Assembly: GCF_017875275.1 (NCBI RefSeq) | Contig: NZ_JAGGML010000001.1 | Location: 2,935,001 to 2,999,000 of the forward strand | Length of the DNA: 64,000 bases | Reading direction: 5' to 3' | DNA from: Xanthobacter flavus | Lineage (GTDB): Bacteria > Pseudomonadota > Alphaproteobacteria > Rhizobiales > Xanthobacteraceae | Shown: positions 53,928-63,137 of the stretch, piece after piece | How the letters are laid out: every line of letters starts with the position of its first letter | Position numbering within the stretch: the stretch's first letter is position 1 | Made by a program: the position numbers and the translations under genes | Notes under the pieces: generated by a model | What the model was told of the DNA's origin: nothing | Database searches by the model: none | The model's input: only the letters and a program-made list of their open reading frames with translations

Positions 53928-56920
53928 CGCGCATCCCTCCCCAGCAGCGAGGAGAGCCGGGCGAGAAGTCGGGAGACGAGCCCGTCCTCCGGCGCCGTGC
54001 CGCCGCCCGCCTTGCGGGCAAGGGCCGCGAAAAACTGGCCGATGATGACCTTGGCCGCGCCGTCCAGCAGGCGTCCGCCGACGCTCGCCACCTTGCCGCC
54101 CACGAAGGCCTCGTAGGTGTAGGAGAGTTCGGTGCCGCCCGCCCCGTCCGGGTTGAGCGTGATGCGGCCGGAGCCGCCGCCGAAGCCGAGGTTGCCGTCC
54201 ACCTTGCCGGAGAGTGTCACGGCCTTCGGCGGGTCTAGGTCGGAGAGGGCAACCTGCGCCTTGTAGCGCCCCTTCACCGGGCCGATGCCCAGCGTCACGT
54301 CGGCGGTGAATTTCGTATCCGAGACTTTGCGCACGTCGTGGGCGCCGGGGATGATGGTGGCGAGGGTGTCCGGGTCCAGCAACATGGCCCACACCGCTTC
54401 GGGTGCGGCGGCAACGTGGGCCTTGCCCTCGCCGCGCATGAGCCGCTCGCCCTTGCCGGACGGGGCTGGAGCTGCCATGGCGCGCGCGCCCGCTGGGGCC
54501 GGCGGCTCGGCGCCGTGGATCAGCGCCGCGACGGCGGAGGGCACGAGCGGCAGGCGCACGTCCGTGATGCCCAGCGCGTCCGCCACCGCATTGGCGAGGC
54601 AGGCGGGGGTGGACATGCAATTGCCTTCGCCCACGCCCTTGGCGCCGAGCGGCGTGAAGGGGGAGGGGGTCTCCATATGGACGATGACCGGCTCGGGCAC
54701 CTCCATGGCGGTGGGCACGAGATAATCGGCGAAGGTGCCGGTCAGGAAGCTGCCGTCCGCGCCATAGGCGTATTCCTCCAGCAGCGCGGCGCCGAGCGCA
54801 TGGGCGAAGCCGCCGCGGATCTGCCCGTCCACCATGCCGGGGTGGAGGATGGTGCCGCAGTCATGCGCGGTCACGTAGCGGTCGATGCGGATTTCGCCCG
54901 TGTCGCGGTCGATCTCGATGCCGCAATAATCGAAGATGAAGCCGTGGCAGAGGGAGGAATTGATGTGGTCGCCTTCGTCCGCCGCCGTGAGTTCCGGCGG
55001 GGTCCAGAACACCGTCTCGCGGATGGTGGGCGCGACCCCTTCCGGCAGTTGCGCCGGCGACCAGTGGGAGAGCGCGGCGACGCGGGAGAAGGGCACCGCA
55101 TTGGCGGGATTGGAGCGCGCGGCGATCCTGCCGCCGGCGAACATCACGTCCTCCGCCGGCACGTTCAATTGCGGGGCCGCGATGCGGGCGAGGCGCGCCG
55201 CGATGCGGTCTGCCGCCAGCTTGGCAGCGCCCGCCACGGCGGCGGCGAAGCGGCTGGCATAATTGCCGGAGGCGATGGACCAGGCGTCCTTGGCCGTGTC
55301 CATCTCCGCATTCACGCGGATGTCCGAGGGCTTCAAGCCCAGCACGTCCGCCACCACCTGCGAGAGCACGGTGCGGTGGCCCTGGCCCTGGGGCACGGAG
55401 GCGACATGCACCGTGACCGAACCCACCGGATCGATGGCGATGGTGGCGGTCGCCTGCGCGCCGTTCTTCGGCCCTGCCTTGTGCCGCTCGGCGGGGGTAA
55501 GGACGGTGGCGATATAGCCCATGTTGGAGACGGACGGCTCCACCACGGCGGCATAGCCGATGCCGTAAATTCGCCCCTCCGCCCGCGCCGTCTCCCGCCG
55601 GGCCACAAGCTCGGCGAGATCGCCGGCCTCAAGGCCCAGCTCCAGCGTCTTCGGGTAATCGCCGGAATCGAGCAGCGCGCCGGAGGCGGTGCGATAGGGG
55701 AAGGCATCCGCCGGCACGAGATTGCGGCGGATCACCTCCAGCGGGTCGAGCCCCAGCTCCACGGCGATGCGCTGCATCAGCCGTTCGAGGGCGAGATAGA
55801 CCTGCGGGCCGCCGAAGCCCCGGTTGAGGCCGGTGGGGCATTTGTTGGTGACCACCACGCGGTTGCGGACGGTGAGGTTTCGGATGTCGTAGGCACCGGT
55901 GAGATTGCCGTGCATCCGGTACAGCGTCGCCGGCTCGGGCGCGCGCAGATGGGCGCCGCAATCCTCCACCTGATCGTAGTCGAGCGCGGTGACGCGCCCG
56001 TCCGCCGCCACCGCGGCGGTGAGCGTGGTGGCGCGGTTGGTGGCGGAGACGGACGCCATGAGGTGTTCGAGGCGATCCTCGATCCACTTCACCGGCCGCC
56101 CGGAAACCCGCGCCGCCACGGCCCCCAGCACGATGTAGGGGAAGATCCCCTGCTTGATGCCGAACGAGCCGCCGCTGTCGCGGGGCGTGCGCAGGCGCAG
56201 GCGATTGCCCGGCACCTTCAGGGCCCGCGAGATCACCGCATGGATGGAAAAGGGGCCCTGGAAATTGGCGAGGACGTCATAGGCATCCTCGTGCGGGTCG
56301 TATTCGGCGACGAGCCCATAAGTCTCGATGGGCGTGCAGGAGTTTCGGGGATAGCGCACCGAGATGGCGATGCGGTGTGCTGCCTCCGTAAAGGCGGCCT
56401 CCGGGTCGCCATAGCGGAAGGTGCGGTCGGAAGCGATGTTGCGGGGGAAGCCGTCGTGCAGCAGCGGCGCGCCCTCTTCCATGGCGGCGAGCGGGTCAAC
56501 CACGGCGGGACGCATCTCGTAGGAGACCTCGATGAGGTCGAGGGCATCCTCCGCCACGTAGCGATCCTGCGCGACCACGAGGGCCACCGGCTCGCCGACG
56601 AAGCGCACCCGATCCACCGCCATGGGCCAGCATTCCACCGGTGCCTTCACCCCCACCACGAGGGAGGTGGTGAGCTGTGCCACATCGGCCCCGGTGAGCA
56701 CGGCGGCGACGCCGGGCAGCGCCCTGGCGGCAGCTGTATCGATGGAGACGATGTCGGCATGGGCGTGGGGCGCGCGCAGGATCGCCATGTGGAGGGCGCC
56801 GGGCTTCACGCCCAGATCGTCCAGATAGCGGCCGCCGCCGGTGAGAAGGGCGGCATCCTCCACGCGCTCGATGGCGCGGCCGACCCATTCCCCCGCCTTG
56901 TCGTGCGGCGTATCCAGCAT
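53924..56920 (-). CDS. hmfA: Molybdopterin subunit fused to a CoxG/SRPBCC domain (HmfA-like furoyl-CoA dehydrogenase)
   Basis: 998 aa. Residues 1 to about 800 are a CoxL/XdhB-type large subunit: GRAIERVEDAALLTGGGRYL start, GGSFGIKQG, VPQGQGHRTVLSQVVADVLG and the catalytic-glutamate loop AKGVGEGNCMSTPACLANAV. Residues about 824-980 are a CoxG-like SRPBCC domain (AAAPEAVWAMLLDPDTLA, GRYKAQVALSDL, GGKVASVGGRLLDGAAK) joined after a Pro/Ala-rich linker. In CO dehydrogenase CoxG is a separate membrane-anchoring protein. The predicted reaction is C5 hydroxylation of furoyl-CoA. Confidence 0.88.
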   Translation of the reverse strand: MLDTPHDKAGEWVGRAIERVEDAALLTGGGRYLDDLGVKPGALHMAILRAPHAHADIVSIDTAAARALPGVAAVLTGADVAQLTTSLVVGVKAPVECWPMAVDRVRFVGEPVALVVAQDRYVAEDALDLIEVSYEMRPAVVDPLAAMEEGAPLLHDGFPRNIASDRTFRYGDPEAAFTEAAHRIAISVRYPRNSCTPIETYGLVAEYDPHEDAYDVLANFQGPFSIHAVISRALKVPGNRLRLRTPRDSGGSFGIKQGIFPYIVLGAVAARVSGRPVKWIEDRLEHLMASVSATNRATTLTAAVAADGRVTALDYDQVEDCGAHLRAPEPATLYRMHGNLTGAYDIRNLTVRNRVVVTNKCPTGLNRGFGGPQVYLALERLMQRIAVELGLDPLEVIRRNLVPADAFPYRTASGALLDSGDYPKTLELGLEAGDLAELVARRETARAEGRIYGIGYAAVVEPSVSNMGYIATVLTPAERHKAGPKNGAQATATIAIDPVGSVTVHVASVPQGQGHRTVLSQVVADVLGLKPSDIRVNAEMDTAKDAWSIASGNYASRFAAAVAGAAKLAADRIAARLARIAAPQLNVPAEDVMFAGGRIAARSNPANAVPFSRVAALSHWSPAQLPEGVAPTIRETVFWTPPELTAADEGDHINSSLCHGFIFDYCGIEIDRDTGEIRIDRYVTAHDCGTILHPGMVDGQIRGGFAHALGAALLEEYAYGADGSFLTGTFADYLVPTAMEVPEPVIVHMETPSPFTPLGAKGVGEGNCMSTPACLANAVADALGITDVRLPLVPSAVAALIHGAEPPAPAGARAMAAPAPSGKGERLMRGEGKAHVAAAPEAVWAMLLDPDTLATIIPGAHDVRKVSDTKFTADVTLGIGPVKGRYKAQVALSDLDPPKAVTLSGKVDGNLGFGGGSGRITLNPDGAGGTELSYTYEAFVGGKVASVGGRLLDGAAKVIIGQFFAALARKAGGGTAPEDGLVSRLLARLSSLLGRDAR

Positions 56921-57120
56921 CCCGGCGCTTCCCTTATTCGCGCCGCGGAGGCGGTGCGTTGGTTGGGGGGAAGGTGCCGGGAGAGGGCGGCGCGGACCAT
57001 GCCGAGCCGTCTCAGCTTTTACCGAGGAGTCTCATTCGGCGTTGTGCGGTGCGGCGGGAAGAAAGAGGGGCGAGCGCCTCTTGAGTTGAGCGCCTGCAAC
57101 GCCTTCCCGCGACGCCGACC

Positions 57121-57960
57121 TCACATTGCGATGCGGGAGATGGCGCGGAATTCGCTCGGCGTCACGCCGGTGTGGTCGCGGAAGAAGCGGGTGAAATGGG
57201 AGGGCGCGGCAAAGCCCAGGCGCTCGCCGATGTGGGTGAAGCTGCCGTCTTCGGCGGTGACGGCCGCGACCGCCGCCTCCACGCGCATCACGTTGAGATA
57301 GATGCGCGGCGGCACGTTGGTAGAGGCCTCGAACAGGCGGAAGAAGTGCGCGCGGGAGAGGCCCGCTTCCTTCGCGAGGGTGGCCGTGTCCACCTCCTCG
57401 GCGAGGTTGGCGCGCATGGCGTCCACCACGCGGCGGATGCGCCAGTCCATGCGGCGCTGGCCGTCCAAAGCGCGGATGGAGAAGCTGCGCCAGGGGGTGA
57501 AGCGCTCCACCACGGCGATCATCAGGTCCGCCAGCAGCGCCTCGTGAACTGCCTTGGCGTCGGGCTCGGCCATCATGGCGGCGGCAAGGTCGTGGGTGAG
57601 GCGGTGGATGCGCGGCGACACCTCGCCCCCCGGCTGCTCGAAAAAGCCGGCGCCGCCGGACGCGACCCAGCCGGGGCGGAAGGTCTTCAGCCAGCCCGGC
57701 TCGATATACAGGGCGAGGATGATGGTCTTCGGCCGGCTCGGATCATGCACATAGGCATGGGGCTCCCAGCCGTTCACCAGAACGCACGAACGGTCTGTGA
57801 GGGGAACCAGCCCCTCACAGACCGCGAATTGCGTGTCCGCGCCCTCGACCTTGAGGAGCACGTGGCAGTGCGGATGCGCGTGGCGCACCAGCGGGCGGTC
57901 CATGTCCAGAAGGGCGACCCGCCCGAAGGCCCCGTGCGCGATCCGGAGTGCGTTCGACAT
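57121..57960 (-). CDS. AraC-family transcriptional regulator
   Basis: 279 aa with a cupin-like N-terminal sensor (VRHAHPHCHVLLKVEG, NGWEPHAYVHDP) and two C-terminal HTHs (ATLAKEAGLSRAHFFRLFEAS; FTHIGERLGFAAPSHFTRFF). It lies between the ABC importer and the hmfA-like gene, all on the minus strand, with a 200-bp gap before hmfA that would hold the promoter it controls. It probably activates the long hmf operon on sensing a furan. Confidence 0.88.
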   Translation of the reverse strand: MSNALRIAHGAFGRVALLDMDRPLVRHAHPHCHVLLKVEGADTQFAVCEGLVPLTDRSCVLVNGWEPHAYVHDPSRPKTIILALYIEPGWLKTFRPGWVASGGAGFFEQPGGEVSPRIHRLTHDLAAAMMAEPDAKAVHEALLADLMIAVVERFTPWRSFSIRALDGQRRMDWRIRRVVDAMRANLAEEVDTATLAKEAGLSRAHFFRLFEASTNVPPRIYLNVMRVEAAVAAVTAEDGSFTHIGERLGFAAPSHFTRFFRDHTGVTPSEFRAISRIAM

Positions 57961-57996
57961 CCGGCCTGTATCTCCGCTTAGGCTTTCATCTTCCGG

Positions 57997-58770
57997 TCAA
58001 GCTTTCGCCTTCCAGGGGATCAGCATCCGCTCGATCTCGTCGAGGATGACGGAGAAGACGAAGCCGAGCAGCGCAATAACCAACAGCCCCACATACATGG
58101 TGTCAACGGTGAGCACCTGCCAGGCGTTCCAGATCATGTAGCCGATGCCGTCGGAGGCGGCGACCATCTCCGAGATGGCGATGAGGATGAGGCCCATGCC
58201 CATGGCGAGCTTCACTCCGGCCATGATGGAGGGCAGCGCCCCCGGCAGCGCGATGGTGCGGAACACCTGCCAGCGGCTGGCGCGGTAGTTGTGGCCGACG
58301 TCCAGATAGATCTTGTCGATGTTGGCGACGCCCATCACCGTATTGATGAGGATGGGATAAAAGGCGCCCAGCGCCACCATCACCACCTTCGACATCTCGC
58401 CGAGGCCGAAGATGAGCAGCACCAGCGGCAGGATGGCGCTCTTCGGGATCGGGTAGGTCGCTGAGATCAGCGGGTCGATGGCCGCGCGCAGCGGCTTCGA
58501 GATGCCCATGGCGAGGCCGAGGAACAGCGCCGGCACGCCGCCGAGCAGCATGCCGAGGAAGAGGCGGCGCAGGCTGGCGAGGAGATTGGTCCACAACTCG
58601 CCCGAGGCGACCAGCGCGCCGAAGGTGTGGACGATGCTGGAGGGCGGTGGGAAGAAGCGGGCGTCGACGAGCCCCATGCGTGCCGCCGCCTCCCACAGGC
58701 CGAGGAGCAAAAGCGGGGTGAGCAGGCCGATGAAGCGCTCGCCGATGAAGCCGGATCTCTTCGCCATCAC
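57997..58770 (-). CDS. ABC transporter permease (SsuC/TauC type)
   Basis: 257 aa, about six membrane helices, with the EAA-type cytoplasmic loop around ALGAFYPILINTVMGVANI and the ATPase-contact helix LPGALPSIMAGVKLAMGM. It overlaps the ATPase gene by 4 bp. The family imports nitrate, sulfonates, taurine and aromatic acids; here a furan acid is likely by context. Confidence 0.92.
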   Translation of the reverse strand: MMAKRSGFIGERFIGLLTPLLLLGLWEAAARMGLVDARFFPPPSSIVHTFGALVASGELWTNLLASLRRLFLGMLLGGVPALFLGLAMGISKPLRAAIDPLISATYPIPKSAILPLVLLIFGLGEMSKVVMVALGAFYPILINTVMGVANIDKIYLDVGHNYRASRWQVFRTIALPGALPSIMAGVKLAMGMGLILIAISEMVAASDGIGYMIWNAWQVLTVDTMYVGLLVIALLGFVFSVILDEIERMLIPWKAKA

Positions 58771-59603
58771 TTGCCTCCCTCGGCACTCATACGGGCGCGC
58801 TGCACCTCGTCGCGCAACTGCTCCCAGATGTGGAACACCAGATCGCCGTAGGCGGGATCGTGGCGCAGCTCCAGCACGTTGCGGGGGCGGGCGAAGGGCA
58901 CGTCGATGATGGCCTTCTCGCGCCCCGGATTGGCGGTCATGATCATGATGCGGTCGCCCAGAGTCACCGCTTCGTCAACCGAATGGGTGATGAAGACAAC
59001 GGTCTTCTTGGTGGCTTCCCAGATGCGCAGCAATTCTTCATGCAGCAGCATCTTGTTCTGCTCGTCGAGGGCCGAAAACGGCTCGTCCATGAGCAGGATT
59101 TCCGGATCGTTGGCGAAGGCGCGCACGATGGAGACGCGCTGGCGCATGCCGCCGGACAGCTGGTTGGGATAGCGGTCGCGGAAGCGGTAGAGGCCAATGC
59201 GCTCCAGCCACAGCTTCACGCTCTCCGCCACGTCCTTCTCCGCCACGCCGCGCATCCTCAGGCCATAGGCGGCGTTGTCGTAGACGGTCATCCAGGGGAA
59301 CAGGCTGTCGCCCTGGAAGATCATGGAGTTTTCCGGCCGGCTGGGGTCGGTCCGGTTGAGCTTCATGGTGCCTTCGCTGACGCTCTCGAGGCCCGCCAGC
59401 ATGCGCAGAAGGGTGGTCTTGCCGCATCCGGACGGGCCGACGATGACGAAGAACTGGCCTTGCGGAATATCGAGGTCGATGCCGTCCACCGCGACGAACC
59501 CGGATGAGCCGAAGTATTTGCGCACGCCGCGCATGGAAATCTGCACCGGCGGCGCCGCTTCCGCGGGGCTCGGCTTCACGTTCAACATGCTCACCACGGC
59601 CAT
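58767..59603 (-). CDS. ABC transporter ATP-binding protein (SsuB/TauB type)
   Basis: 278 aa from MAVVSMLNVKPS. Motifs are Walker A GPSGCGKTTLLRMLAG, Q-loop PENSMIFQGDSLFPW, signature LSGGMRQRVSIVRAF, Walker B ILLMDEPFSALDEQ and switch His FITHSVDEAVTLG. It pairs with the permease and the binding protein on either side. Confidence 0.94.
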   Translation of the reverse strand: MAVVSMLNVKPSPAEAAPPVQISMRGVRKYFGSSGFVAVDGIDLDIPQGQFFVIVGPSGCGKTTLLRMLAGLESVSEGTMKLNRTDPSRPENSMIFQGDSLFPWMTVYDNAAYGLRMRGVAEKDVAESVKLWLERIGLYRFRDRYPNQLSGGMRQRVSIVRAFANDPEILLMDEPFSALDEQNKMLLHEELLRIWEATKKTVVFITHSVDEAVTLGDRIMIMTANPGREKAIIDVPFARPRNVLELRHDPAYGDLVFHIWEQLRDEVQRARMSAEGGK

Positions 59604-59658
59604 GAATGCTTCCTCCGGATGCCGGATGGGGCGGCGCCGCAAGGGCGCCGCGTGCGCG

Positions 59659-60699
59659 TCAGTTCTGGGCGGCCTTGTACGGGCCGAGCGCCTTCAGGGT
59701 GGCTTCCGCGAACGAGGTGTCCACCACGTCGGAGACCTTGGCCGGGCGCTCGATATAGCCGTTCTCGGTGAAGAACTTGAGGTCTTCCGCCATGCTCTGC
59801 GTATCGACCTTGCCATCGGGGTCGATGCCGTTGGGGATCATGGTCTTGAACAGCTCGGCGTCCTTGAGGCCGGTGGTGCGCATGATGGTCTTGACGACCT
59901 CGTCCGCGCCCTTGCCGTCGAACTTTCCGCCTGCGGTGGCGTCGTTGAAGATGCGGGCCGATTTCACATAGGCGTTCATGAAGCGCTGGGCGACGTCGCG
60001 GCGCTTGGCGATGAAATCGCCGCCGTAGAGCAGCACGGCCACCTGCTGGTTGGGATAGCCGTCCACGAGGAAGCGCACGGCGACGCCGTTGTTCACCGCC
60101 TGGGTGACGGAGGGTTCGGTGGTGATGGCGGCGTCGATGGCGCCGGTGGTGAAGGCGGCGATCTGCTGGGGATAGCCGATGTAGTTGTGGTTCACGTCCT
60201 TGTAGGTAAGGCCGGCCTTGGCGAGGATGTGCGCCATCTTGGCGTTGGTCGCCGCGCCCGGGCCGACGGAGCCGACGCGCATGCCCTTGAGATCGGCGAT
60301 GGTCTTCACCTTGCCTGAGTCCACCAGCTCCTTGCGGACCATGAGGGGCATGTAGTCGTAATGGACCGGGGTGGAGCCCTTGTCCGCCACCACCTTTATG
60401 TTGATGCCGCGCGCGGCCGCATTGTAGAGCCCGGCGGAGGAGGCGCCGGCGCCCACGTCGATCTGGCCCGAACCCAGCGGGGCGACCATCTTCGGACCGG
60501 AATCGAAGGCGATCAGTTCCACCTCCAGACCTTCCTGGGCGAAGATGCCGCGCTCGACGCCGAGGTGGAACACCACGTCCGACACCACATTGTTGATGCC
60601 GACCTTCACCTTGTCGGCGGCCTGCGCGCTGCCGGCGGCGGCGAAGGCGACGGCAAAGGCTCCGGCGCAGAAGAGGCGGCGGGTTGTCGTCTTGAACAT
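59659..60699 (-). CDS. ABC transporter periplasmic substrate-binding protein (NMT1/SsuA-like)
   Basis: 346 aa. The signal peptide MFKTTTRRLFCAGAFAVAFA ends near AQAADKV. The mature NMT1-like fold has VGINNVVSDVVFHLGVERGI, LGSGQIDVGAGASSAGLYNA and LKGMRVGSVGPGAATNAK. The start at 60699 is set by the signal peptide. It is first of the three importer genes and follows the UbiD gene with an 85-bp gap. Confidence 0.92.
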   Translation of the reverse strand: MFKTTTRRLFCAGAFAVAFAAAGSAQAADKVKVGINNVVSDVVFHLGVERGIFAQEGLEVELIAFDSGPKMVAPLGSGQIDVGAGASSAGLYNAAARGINIKVVADKGSTPVHYDYMPLMVRKELVDSGKVKTIADLKGMRVGSVGPGAATNAKMAHILAKAGLTYKDVNHNYIGYPQQIAAFTTGAIDAAITTEPSVTQAVNNGVAVRFLVDGYPNQQVAVLLYGGDFIAKRRDVAQRFMNAYVKSARIFNDATAGGKFDGKGADEVVKTIMRTTGLKDAELFKTMIPNGIDPDGKVDTQSMAEDLKFFTENGYIERPAKVSDVVDTSFAEATLKALGPYKAAQN

Positions 60700-60784
60700 C
60701 AATAATCCTCCCGGGCTGGCGGCCGGTGCGCGGGGCGCCCGGCTTCTGTGTTGGGGCGCGGACGCCGTCCGCGCTGCTTTGGGA

Positions 60785-62218
60785 TCAGGAGACCTGAGCA
60801 ACGATGCGGGCGAAGGCGGCATTTGGGTCCTTCACCAGCGCCTCGGCAAGGTCCACGCTCTCCTCGCCCTTCACGTGGATTCGGCGGAAGGACAGGGGAT
60901 CGTCGGAGAGCGGTGCGGTGGCATCGAGGCCGAGCTTGGCGCTGATGCCGGCCTCGTCGGTGGAGGGGTCGAGCTTGGAACCGAGCGCGCCGGCGACGAC
61001 CACCATGTCGCGATCGGCCTGGAAACGGGTCGCCACCGCCCACTCGATCTCTTCGGCGCTGGAGATGTCCACGTCCTTGTCCACCACCACAACCTGCTTC
61101 ACGTCATAGTGGCCGCCGAAGGCGCACAGGATGATGTTCTTGGGCTCCCCTTCGCGCTGCTTGTCGATCTTGACGACGAGGTGATAGCGGCAGGTGCCGC
61201 CGCGGGTGAGGCGCACGTCCAGCACGTTGGGGAAGGAGCGCTTGAGGTGCTGCAGCAGCGTCGCCTCGCGCGGCACGCCGCCGAGCACCAGATGCTCGAA
61301 CGAGCCGCCGACGATGGTGTGGTAGATGGCGTGGCGACGATGGGTCACCGCATCCACCTCGATCACCTCGCGGGCGGCGCGCGGGCCGTAATATTGCGGG
61401 AATTCGCCGAACGGGCCTTCCGGCTCGCGCACCTTGGGCAGGATGCGGCCTTCCACCACGATCTCGGCGGCGGCCGGCACGCGCACGGAATTGGTCTTGC
61501 ACTTCACCACCTCGACCGGGCGGCCGAGAAGGGAGCCGGCGATCTCCATCTCGTCCTCATCCAGCGCGCAGATGGCCTGCGAGGCCAGGAGCAGCGCGGG
61601 GTGCGCGCCGATGACGATGGCGATCTCCAGCGCCGCGCCCGCCTCTTCCGCCATGCGGTAGTAGGCGAGCGTATGGCGGGGCAGCAGCAGCACGCCGATG
61701 CGGTTCGGCCCGCTGATCTGGCAGCGGTGGATGGAGACGTTCTGCACCCCGGTGACGGGGTTGCGCGCAATCAGCAAGCCGGCGGTGATGTAGGGGCCGC
61801 TGTCCAGCTCGTTGTGCGAGGGAATGGGAAGCTGGGCGAGGAGATTGACCTCGGTGTGCACCACCTCCTGCACCGGGGCGGAGGTGACTTCCACGCATGG
61901 CGTCGGCTTCGCGGCGGCGGCGAGGAAGTGGGGCAGCAGTTGGTCCTCGCTGACGCCGAGGGAATCGGCCACCCATGCGCGCTGGGTGAAGAGGTTCACC
62001 ACCACCGGCATGTCGTGAGCCTTGCCGTCCACGCCCACCGGATGAGGGAAGAGCACGGCCTTGTCGCGCTCGGTGCGCTTCGCCACGGCGGCGAGATTGT
62101 CGGCCAGCGGCAGGTTTTCCCGCGCGACCGCCAGACGGCCATGCGCGGCGAGGTCGGCGAGCCAGGTGCGCAAATCCGGCGGGGTCTGGGCGGTGGGACG
62201 GGGGCGGGGTTCCAACAT
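60785..62218 (-). CDS. hmfF: UbiD-family prenyl-FMN decarboxylase (HmfF-like)
   Basis: 477 aa. The prenyl-FMN/metal region reads NVSIHRCQISGPNRIGVLLL, the catalytic Glu-Arg-Glu area is in GPFGEFPQYYGPR, and the C-terminal block has VVVDKDVDISSAEEIEWAVA. HmfF decarboxylates 2,5-furandicarboxylate to 2-furoate in the known pathway. Pairing with UbiX, 35 bp upstream, supplies the cofactor. Other UbiD substrates (phenolic acids) cannot be excluded. Confidence 0.88.
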   Translation of the reverse strand: MLEPRPRPTAQTPPDLRTWLADLAAHGRLAVARENLPLADNLAAVAKRTERDKAVLFPHPVGVDGKAHDMPVVVNLFTQRAWVADSLGVSEDQLLPHFLAAAAKPTPCVEVTSAPVQEVVHTEVNLLAQLPIPSHNELDSGPYITAGLLIARNPVTGVQNVSIHRCQISGPNRIGVLLLPRHTLAYYRMAEEAGAALEIAIVIGAHPALLLASQAICALDEDEMEIAGSLLGRPVEVVKCKTNSVRVPAAAEIVVEGRILPKVREPEGPFGEFPQYYGPRAAREVIEVDAVTHRRHAIYHTIVGGSFEHLVLGGVPREATLLQHLKRSFPNVLDVRLTRGGTCRYHLVVKIDKQREGEPKNIILCAFGGHYDVKQVVVVDKDVDISSAEEIEWAVATRFQADRDMVVVAGALGSKLDPSTDEAGISAKLGLDATAPLSDDPLSFRRIHVKGEESVDLAEALVKDPNAAFARIVAQVS

Positions 62219-62253
62219 GTTTTCAGGTTCCGCTGGTCGGGATATTCGGGAGG

Positions 62254-62874
62254 TCAGCTGGCGGGCGTGATCTGGCGCAGCGGGGCCTTGCGGCGGCGCG
62301 GGCCACTCTCCTCGCCCCAGCGGCGCACGGCGCCCACCTCGATGTCGAACAGATCGAGCACCCGGCCCACCGTGTGATCGATCATTTCTTCGAGGTTGGC
62401 GGGGCGCGAATAGAAGGCCGGCATGGGCGGGGAGATGATGGCGCCCATCTCGGACACCTCAGTCATGGTGCGCAGGTGGCCGGTGTGCAGCGGCGTCTCG
62501 CGCGCCATCAGCACCAGGCGGCGGCGCTCCTTCAGCACCACGTCGGCGGCGCGGCTGAGCAGGCTCGAAGTGACGCCGGACGCGATCTCCGACATGGAGC
62601 GCATGGAGCAGGGCGCGACCACCATGCCCATGGTGCGGAACGAGCCGGAGGAGATGGCGGCCGCCATGTCGTCGTTGGAATGGCAGACGCTGGCGAGGGC
62701 CTTCACGTCCGCCACCTTGCGGTCGGTCTCGTGGGCGAGCGTGATCTCGGCGGTGCGGGACATGACGAGGTGCGTCTCGATGCCGGCCGCGCGCAGAAGC
62801 TCCAGCATCCGCACGCCATAGATCACGCCGGAGGCGCCGGAGATGCCGACGACGAGACGCTTGTGATCCTGCAT
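62254..62874 (-). CDS. hmfG: UbiX-family flavin prenyltransferase (HmfG-like)
   Basis: 206 aa. UbiX joins dimethylallyl phosphate to FMN, making the prenyl-FMN that UbiD needs. It has RLVVGISGASGVIYGVRML (flavin phosphate site), VAPCSMRSMSEIASG and RRRLVLMARETPLHTGHLR. The start at 62874 gives a normal N terminus. It is first of the minus-strand run and divergent from the LysR gene. Confidence 0.93.
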   Translation of the reverse strand: MQDHKRLVVGISGASGVIYGVRMLELLRAAGIETHLVMSRTAEITLAHETDRKVADVKALASVCHSNDDMAAAISSGSFRTMGMVVAPCSMRSMSEIASGVTSSLLSRAADVVLKERRRLVLMARETPLHTGHLRTMTEVSEMGAIISPPMPAFYSRPANLEEMIDHTVGRVLDLFDIEVGAVRRWGEESGPRRRKAPLRQITPAS

Positions 62875-63055
62875 GGCATCTCCTCCGCGTGCTGCCGCAC
62901 GTGTGGCCGAGGCCGGACGGGAGATGTGGGGAAAGGCAAGGCGCATCATTCGGGCGCCATGCGCCCGGCCTTGCCGACGATCCCTCCCCGCCACGGGCCG
63001 TTTCGGCCTTCTGGGCGACGGCTCCATGAGCCGGTGATCGAGTCATAGACAAAGG

Positions 63056-63102
63056 TCGTAATCACTGCAAATAATGAATGATTATCGGCGCCATCATTAC
63101 GA
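63056..63102. promoter_or_regulatory. LysR-type operator between hmfG and the lysR gene
   Basis: A perfect LTTR box ATAATGAATGATTAT (63071-63085; T-N11-A with dyad symmetry) lies 53 bp before the LysR start and about 200 bp before the UbiX start. It is framed by a wider inverted pair, TCGTAAT (63056-63062) and ATTACGA (63096-63102). The regulator probably binds here to control both directions. Confidence 0.7.
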
Positions 63103-63137
63103 CTGATTTCAGGCGTGGCCGCGAAGGACAATCCGCG

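Noticed and set aside
54338-57301. Very long plus-strand open frame (987 codons) opposite the hmfA-like gene
   Set aside because: High-GC antisense artefact; it has no domain motifs, whereas the minus strand encodes a clear molybdenum hydroxylase.
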